DNA from: Sepiola atlantica
Lineage: Eukaryota; Mollusca; Cephalopoda; Sepiida; Sepiolidae
Reading direction: 5' to 3'
Assembly (NCBI GenBank): GCA_963556195.1
Contig: OY744516.1
Location: 32,439,593-32,503,592, forward strand
Length of the DNA: 64,000 nucleotides
Under the pieces are notes generated by a model. That model had not been told where the DNA came from and searched no databases. It saw only the letters and a program-made list of their open reading frames with translations. Of the stretch, positions 57,051 through 64,000 are shown in pieces. The position numbers and the translations under genes are program-made. Each line of letters starts with the position of its first letter. The stretch's first letter is position 1.

Positions 57051-58200
57051 ACACCAAACCGGTATAGTTCCACAAAAACTCTTAACAATTTATATTCTGG
57101 GACGACAGAATTAGCGTTTCAGGATAATTGTATTTATGTCAAACATTTTAACATATGTTTAAACTGGTTTTGTATTTAATGTTATTTATTGTAGGTTGCT
57201 GAGTTTTAATAAAGATAGCTTAAAGTATTTTTAATTTTTAAAAGTTAGTTTCGTAATGTAATATTTTCGTGTTGTTAACTAAAATTTGTCTTAAATCAGA
57301 GGGGAGGGCAGTTATGTTTTTTTAAATGCTGAGAAATTGAACTAGAGTTTACCAGGTGTATGGTAAATATATATATATATATATATATTTTTATTGAAAT
57401 TAAGTTTAGCTTCAGTGAAAACAGTTGTGGTGTATTAGGCTAAATTCATATTAAATTCAACTGTCTCTTTAGTACATATCTTTGATAAATCTAATCACTC
57501 AATAAAAGGTAATGATTCAAGCCCTATTGAACGGTTTCTTTACAAAAGAATATCATTTGTAATTTCATTTTTTATCCTTTTAATTCTTACTGTACAAACA
57601 GACTTAGTTATCCTGATTTGTTTGTAATCTAAACCTCACCTTGTATAAGGAAACGAAATGAAAGTAAAAGGCAATCAATCATGTGTTAAAGAAATTATAT
57701 TTATCTTTTTATTCATCAATTTTGTAAAGATGCTGTACGTAACAATAATATGAATCATAAGTTTATTCTTTTTTGGATGAGACAATTCTAAACAAATGCA
57801 CTTCTCCAGGCAGTGAATTCAGATTGAATATCCAACCACTTTTTTCTTTAGGATTTGGTTGAAAAAGCCTTGAATGATATGGTCAGTGAATTTTGATTTT
57901 GATTAAATCCAACCTTTGTGAAATTATTTTCTCCTTTTTCTTTTTAATCTATTTGTTGGCTTGTCTGTATTTTTGTGACTAACGCATCTACGACATTATT
58001 ATGGAATTGCCATCATATTCAATTGAATAAGATTTATGATTTTCATTATCCATGAAATCTCTCTGTAGTTTTACTGCATTCAAATAGATATCAAGGTAAG
58101 AAAATGGGTAACTAACAGCATTAAAACTGTCAATCACTAAGATTCGGGGGCATCAATGTCTCTAAAAATATTATTTACTCATGATCAGTTCTTACACGAG
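57051..58200. other. AT-rich stretch, nothing recognised
   Basis: Contains a short (TA)n at about 57367-57389. No coding or repeat assignment. Confidence 0.45.
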
Positions 58201-58207
58201 TAATTGT

Positions 58208-58525
58208 CAGTGATCGCTCACTGACAAAAACAGGTGATGTTCCCTGGAGTCTAAATGACTGACAACAAGTCTCCCCAGATTTCTAGCATTCTCTGCTTCT
58301 TTTGATAACCGTTGCAAATACTTTGTGTTATCACAACAACCGTTGATTAATTTCTCGCTCATAATGACCGTTGGCTTACTCTTTCCAGTACTCTCAGCTT
58401 TACAATCACCATTTCAAATCAGTGTTGCATTCTCAAAACAGTCGTTTTCTATTGATTCATCGCTGATAACAACTGTTGGCTTTCTCTGGAATTTGAGTGA
58501 CAATAAGCTTTCTCAGGATTACAGT
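58208..58525 (-). pseudogene. Unidentified degenerate coding stretch with an internal repeat
   Basis: On the minus strand one frame is open for about 105 codons apart from a single TGA. It contains two similar segments, KPTVVISDESIENDCFEN and KPTVIMSEKLINGCCDN, about 33 residues apart, then SKEAENARNLGRLVVSHLDS. No start codon and no family that I recognise. It lies just beyond the LINE fragment at 58700-59190 and may belong to that element or to another. Confidence 0.3.
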
Positions 58526-58699
58526 ACACTCTGTGCCCTTTTAGTGGAGGTCTGGATGGTGCTTACCCTTCTCAGTCTTTCCATCAGTCTTATAAATAGT
58601 CCACGTAGCTTTTTCTACTCCCATTTTGTTGCTTTTAACTTTTTTGTTTCCATTTTCGGTGCATCTTTTAACAGTAATAATCAGCCTCTCTGTATTTTG

Positions 58700-59190
58700 T
58701 TTTATATATTTTTGTAATTCTTTTTATCGCATCGTTCACGCAATGTTCAATACTTACAAGTCCTCTTCCCTTTCATTCCTATTAACATAGTCTGTCAGTA
58801 TCATGTTTCAGGAGTAGTTTCTAGTTCTTTGATCCATGCACCAGAGTTCTTCTTTTGTCCAGTTCATGAAGTGTCCAGAGTATCTTACTAGGGATCCTTC
58901 CCAATTATTTATTCCTTTTATTATGTTTCTACTATATAATTTTGTTTCAGGAACCTTTTTTTTTTGTTCTTCTCATGTATTCTTTTCTAATCATCCTTCA
59001 TCTTTGTTGATTTGATGGTGTCGACTTCCAGAATGTCTAGATATTTGAAGTTAACATGTTCACTAAGTGCCCTCATGATCTTTCAATTGGACAGTTTTAT
59101 GCCCTCTATTGTTTTGAGTTTTCCCTTTTTCATTTCAAGTAGTGTACACTTTTCCAGTCAGAATCCCATGAGGGAAAAATACCATAAAGC
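58700..59190 (-). pseudogene. LINE reverse transcriptase, C-terminal segment, antisense
   Basis: Minus-strand translation, across frames, gives GKLKTIEGIKLSN, MRALSEHVNFKYLDILE, NIIKGIN, GSLVRYSGHFMNWTKEELWC and MDQRTRN, the thumb and C-terminal region of a non-LTR reverse transcriptase common in invertebrate repeats. It is the downstream half of the LINE whose palm lies at 62640-64000. Frameshifts make it dead. Confidence 0.78.
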
Positions 59191-59777
59191 TGATTTTTTT
59201 TGCATATGATATCTATATGTCCCTGACATCATATAAAAATTGCCTCAAATCCTACTAGAGCTTTTTTAAATGCATTTTTATTTGATAGAGAATTTCAAAA
59301 GAATTTTGGCTAAATGATATTTTTATGTAGTTGTTTTTTTCACCCTGTTTTACATATTAGTATATTCATTGAATTCTCATCCATCTCATTGTAGAATATT
59401 TTATTCATTGCAAAGGAAAATGTTATCAAATCAAAACTGAATGACGAACTTTGTTTAAAATTGCCCATGCAACTAGCAGGGCCACTGAGTAATATTATAA
59501 AAGGTGTGTTAATATTTCAACATTACACCAATTATTATATATACAACCAATGATGCTCATGAACAATCTCAATAAAGCATGCAAATATGGATTACATTGC
59601 AACAGACTTGCATGGTTTATTGAAAATGCCAAAATATCCAAAATTAAATAAAATTTGATAAAAGTTCTAGGAAGCATTTTTAAGAAATTTAGAAATCTTG
59701 AAAACAGACAAACAAATGCCTTTGGAGACACAATATTTTTATTAAAAATCATAAAAAAAAATGTTTTCATGATTTTT

Positions 59778-59821
59778 TTTCTTATTAATTTCGGATGATA
59801 GCACATCCTTCTTCAGAGAAA
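59778..59821 (-). ncRNA. Hammerhead ribozyme motif, intact core
   Basis: Minus strand: stem I UUUCU (59817-59821) with AGAAA (59778-59782), core CUGAAGA (59810-59816), one A, stem II GGAUG with CAUCC around a 6-nt loop, GAAA, self-complementary AUUAAU as stem III and A at the cleavage position. Every conserved residue is present. It overlaps an AT-rich open frame (59495-59806) that I do not regard as a gene. Confidence 0.78.
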
Positions 59822-60497
59822 GGAGAGTATGAATCAAATTAAAGGTAATACCTTTATCTTTATTTTAAAAAAAAGGATGTTGCTCATTTTCATCACACTG
59901 CTACGAAATCTGCCGCTACTTGAACAACATCGAAGTGAAAACTACCATCACAGAAAAAATAAAGGTAAAGATACCAAAATAAATATAGATACTAATTTGA
60001 GGGCTGTATAGATTGTGCTCAAATCAGATGGATTCAAGTTTATGAATAGTAGAATTTCAATACGGGTCTAATTGGATGTTTCATTTTGATAACAAATTTT
60101 CATAAAGCCAGCCCATGATAGTAAAGCAGCTACTTCATAACACTACTGATTAAATAGAGTGATTCCAAAGATGAAGGCTTCAATTCATATAAAGAATTAC
60201 ACAGTTTATTGAAGTCTGACGAACAGAATCAAGCCCTAGCTTAGCACGCGATGGATGATACTGAATAACTAACATGAACCCCCTTTTTCTGCTTCAGTTC
60301 CTCCTTTCACACGTGATATAAATTTTTCACTGATCCAACCTCTTGGTGTGACACAGCCAATACCTCCCATTAAATGAAACGTGTTATTTCATGTCACCTA
60401 GTGTTCATATGTTGCTATCCGCACTGTCAACACACAAATTGTACAAAACGTTCCAGATGGTAGTCAGAATCTTTCATTAACATAGCTGTACCTCTTT

Positions 60498-61600
60498 CTA
60501 GGCTGCTATTGACAACAATACTGTCGCAATAAACAAATGGGTATGACAGGAGCCTATTATTGACTGTGCTATTACAGAACATGTCATTTCAATATCTTGC
60601 TTCTTTTCGCCCACAGATTTCAGGAAAGAATCAAGTGTTGAAGGTATAAGATCAGTACTATTCAAAACACAAGCAGAAATAGGATATTCATCACAATCAT
60701 ACACTTTACTTCTGATGTCCTCCTGAATAATTGATGAGGCCTTTTGAACTATGCATACCCGTTCTAATACAGGGTCAGAGTTATTGTTTGTATACCATGA
60801 TTCTTGAACTATTTTATCAGCAGAATCCTTAAATATTACTTTGTTGGAAGGGCCTTTAAGACATGTAGTGATTACTCTATTGCCAAATCTTGACTCAAGT
60901 TATTTATTCAGGTACTTTGCAGTGTATATACACTTCTCACCCATTGCCTCATTCATACGATTAACGAGCTTATACAGGGAATAATGACACTCTTCATTGG
61001 CCTATATATATTCACGCAGGACATTAAATGCATAAGCGGTTTCATCATCAATGGGTCTTCTGTGGCTAAATTGGGTGGCTTTATTTAAGAAATTGCCCAA
61101 CAAGAGTTACACTATCTAGCTTCAGTAGCTACCACATCATAGGCATGCTCAATCAGAGAAAGCACTTGTTCTCTCCAGAAATCATCACATTCTTTGCTGC
61201 AAATTTTAAGTGATTCAATGAAATCTAGCGTCTTGACTTCATGGATGTTCTTTCAACGCTCGATTGGTAGTTTGTTTTTATATGTAGCATTCTCACCACA
61301 AGAGACACAGTCTTTCTTGAAAGCTTCATCAGATCTTAGTTTTAACTGTTTGTTTGCAGTTCCATCTGTAAGGATTCTTATTCAGTCATTTCTGTTTCTA
61401 AATAGAGCTTGAGCGTGTGTAATCCTTTATGCATTCAGCATGAACTTTTAGAACGGACAACGAATCAAACATTTCTGATTTTCCATCACATCGTTCTTCG
61501 TTGGCTGAAACTAGTGATCTCTGGCCTTTACTTGTTAAGACTATTGGTAATTTCATATTCATCACATAAACTACAACACTCCATCATAAAACTGCAAATA
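60498..61600 (-). pseudogene. Degenerate protein of an unassigned repeat-encoded family
   Basis: Minus-strand reading with several frameshifts and stops gives an ordered series. DCVSCGENATYKNKLPIER (about 61255-61311) is a Cys pair. IHEVKTLDFIESLKICSKEC and DDFWREQVLSLIEHAYDVVA follow, then HSRRPIDDETAYAFNVLREY-like sequence, YTAKYLNK, LESRFGNRVITT and, finally, an intact 68-codon frame (60498-60704). The arrangement resembles an uncharacterised family of invertebrate repeat proteins with an N-terminal Cys-rich domain, a GRPID-like step and a long coil-like region. I know no proven function. Clearly a pseudogene here. Confidence 0.5.
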
Positions 61601-62639
61601 GAAAAAAGCATCCATGTGTAAATAAAGGTAAAACATTACTCTTACTTTGGGAGGGATTAAGTAAGGCTTTTGGGTGATATGAACAAAATTTCACCGCAGT
61701 ATCCGTATCTTAATTATTTCTGTATATTGAACCATCTTACATGTACTTACAACACCAATGTTAAAGGGTTAATTGATGTACATTTAAAACTTTTCTGTCC
61801 GATATTGTCTTCAGTACCTATAAATTATTGGTTTATTAAAATGTGATCCAAAAGAAAACTATAATCCAAACATTAATAGCCAAAAATCTGACAACATTAC
61901 TTGTAGTGTAATTAAGACAATCACAGTTTTTAGAGGGTTGGGTTATGTTTTTGATATAACTTAATAAGTAGTTATAAATAACAAAATAACTCAGAGTGAA
62001 AAGGTCTTAAAATAGTATGGTTTATTCCAACGTACATATCTTGTACAAACAATAGTACCTATGGTAATCCAATAGGATTTAACAGAATACAATCGAATCG
62101 TCAATACTACTGTTCATAGTCGTATTTATTGTCCAGACTAGTTCAGTTATTTAGTGACTGAGGGGAGTCCGGTATCCCATCACAGCAGTTTTATATAAAT
62201 GAAAATGACAACTGTGGATAGGGCGCAATGAAATTACTTTTTATATATGCCCAGGTCATGAGATAAGTTTTTGAGAGAAAATTTATCCCCTCATAATAAA
62301 GTGTTTTTTTTATAAAGAAGCCCTCGATTCACAAAATTTGAATGAAACCGAAGCATAATAAACAATGTTTTATTTTTTTTTTCAACATTTTCCTGTACTG
62401 TGACAAGATAAAAGACTGTGACCTGACGAAAACATCATTTATAATTACATGAAGTGGTATTACTTCATTATATCGAAGTGATAAGACATGAAGTATTAAT
62501 ACTTTATTCTTAGAATATGATTAAATGGAGACAGCAAAACAGTTTTTACCTAGGTGAGAAAAATATAAAATGGGTAATTACTTAAAAAGATCCTTTCAGA
62601 ATCACTGGTACTTTTGAAATAGTATGTATGATTATATAG

Positions 62640-64000
62640 ACAGCTTATATGCAACAAACAGCTTTGTGGTACCTTTTCCCCTACTTGACCGTTTTTATGT
62701 CTCATGTTCTGAGTAAATATTCTAGTTGAGTTTATTTGTGTTTCTAAATCCTTTTTTAGTTTACGATCATTCATATACATGAGGTGGTTTATTTTTTTCC
62801 TTTGTGTTTGTAAATTTGTATCTGCCATTACAGCTTTTTAGTACGTTGCTGAGTGGCATCATGGCTATGACAAAAAGTAGTGGAGATATAAAGTCTTTCT
62901 GGAAAATGCCTCTGTATTATTATCTATATCAGTTCCATTTTCCATGTTTCAATTGCTTTCTCTATAAAATCTATATATTTTTTTCAAATATTTTGTACAT
63001 CTTTAAGCATTCAATTATCTATGCTTGGAGGATTGTGTTGTATGCTTTCATACCATGACTATGCTCTTCTTTCTGTTTTTTTTACTTCCTTTAGCATCCT
63101 TTAGTCAATGTATAGCAATCATTTTTCCTTCTTGTCGCTTTCTGGAATCTTTTCTGTTCTTTAGCGAATAGTCTGCAGCTATTAAGAGAGGGGTAAATAT
63201 TGTCGCTAAGTTGTATCATTAAGATTTTCCACATGCTTCATCGGAATGTTATCGATCTGTAGTTGATTGGGATCATTCCCTTCTCTTAATGTCAATCCTC
63301 TTTTTCACTCTGGTATGGTACCTCTCTTTAAGTTTTGTGCTAGTCTTTCATATGGGGTCATGAATTTCTTAAACAAGAATCTATGTATTCCATTGTGACC
63401 AGATAGTTCTCAGTTTGCCATTTTTTAAGTTCATTTTGAAGGTTTCTTCATTAATTTCGGTTTCAGTTCCTTCAAATTCCTGAAGATCTTTCCTCATTTT
63501 TTCTATCACTTGGCATTTCTGTTGTGATCTTGTTTTTTCTTTTGTTGTTTTTTGTTGTTTTTTTTCTTGCTCCGAAAGTGTTGTTTCTGATGAGTCCGGT
63601 TGCTCTGTTTTTGCCCTTCTTCCATTTATATTTTTATAAAATTGTCTTTCATTGTTTGCACAAGTCCTGTTTTATTTGTACTGTTAATATTTTTATCTGT
63701 TTCTTTTCAGTTTTTCATCCTTAGTACCTTTTCTAGTTCTTTGTGTTTCTTGATTAACCTTTCTTCTTCTTTGTCAGTTGTATTTTTCTTCTTCCATCGT
63801 TTTCTGATCTCTTTAACCTTATTCACAGCTTTAACTTCTTATTTTTTAATTTACTGATTTGGAATTCAAGTCTAGTTTTTGTTGTTCCATATTCTTGGTG
63901 AGGTTTTGTTTTCTATATTGAATCTCTTGATTACAAATGTGGCCACAGCATAAATTAGGTCGTTTATATCTGTAATATTGTGTGTGGGGGTGGGTGGGGG
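62640..64000 (-). pseudogene. LINE reverse transcriptase, palm region, antisense, runs off the window
   Basis: Minus-strand translation across frames gives DPINYRSITF, LSDNIYPSLNSCRLFAKEQK, a KKAYNTILQAWIIECLKMYK-like block carrying the first palm region, GIFQKDFISPLLFVIAMMPL (QGDxxSP equivalent), and HLMYMNDRKL. The last is the YxDD box with its first Asp changed to Asn (62766-62777), so the copy could not polymerise. It continues past the window end. Its C-terminal half is at 58700-59190 beyond an insertion. Confidence 0.83.

Larger units (their letters stand above)
59190..62640. mobile_element. DNA inserted into the antisense LINE, about 3.4 kb
   Basis: The two halves of one LINE reverse transcriptase are separated by this segment. 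It carries a hammerhead motif (59778-59821) and a degenerate coding region of unknown family (60498-61600). I could not define termini or a target-site duplication, so it may be more than one insertion. Confidence 0.6.

Overview
The window looks like intergenic DNA from an AT-rich invertebrate, most likely a mollusc; a cephalopod (octopus-like) genome is my guess. The grounds are very low GC, dozens of long (TA)n tracts, and decayed LINEs, Gypsy, Penelope-like and DNA transposons with no bacterial gene structure. I found no intact conserved host gene. Every protein similarity I recognise belongs to a mobile element, and all but one of these coding stretches are broken by stops or frameshifts.

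Layout. 1-0.4 kb is GA/CA simple repeat. 1.4-4.3 kb is the 3' end of a CR1/jockey-like LINE, split by about 2 kb of AT-rich DNA. 5.8-6.4 kb holds two small foldback units with hammerhead ribozyme motifs. 10.6-11.1 kb is a MITE-like foldback. 16.2-16.65 kb holds two U2-snRNA-headed SINE fragments. 17.0-18.4 kb is the 3' half of a Penelope-like element (GIY-YIG endonuclease) enclosed by inverted hammerhead-bearing ends. 20.0-21.7 kb has a direct repeat with hammerhead motifs, then a 1.2 kb palindrome with a hammerhead on each arm. 24.4 kb is a Tc1/mariner transposase remnant. 25.2-26.0 and 53.3-54.0 kb are two copies of one repeat whose foldback loop is flipped between copies. 28.4-29.0 kb is a TIR element and 29.4-31.45 kb a hAT-like element.

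32.4-34.4 and 49.2-51.2 kb are two oppositely oriented copies of a 2.03 kb Helitron-like element carrying U2-derived sequence. 34.5-38.5 kb is a decayed Gypsy retrotransposon. 39.3 kb is a tRNA-like SINE head followed directly by a hammerhead. 40.2-41.35 and 48.3-48.6 kb are TIR elements. 45.2 and 46.9 kb are further U2-headed SINEs. 52.0-52.2 and 55.9-56.3 kb are three copies of a repeat with decayed hammerheads. 56.4-57.05 kb is a GC-richer LINE 3' end with a (GAA)n tail. 58.7-64 kb is an antisense LINE split by about 3.4 kb of DNA that contains an unrecognised degenerate coding region and another hammerhead.

Two themes stand out. First, self-cleaving hammerhead motifs occur at no fewer than seven loci from several unrelated-looking repeat families. 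They share one design: a CTGANGA core or close variant, usually one extra base, a short stem II, GAAA, and in most a self-complementary loopless stem III. They usually lie in head-to-head pairs at the edge of (TA)n tracts. Second, a SINE-like family with a U2 snRNA-like 5' end is present in at least six copies. Many element ends (Penelope-like, Helitron-like, hAT-like) coincide with (TA)n tracts, so these tracts appear to be preferred landing sites or products of insertion.
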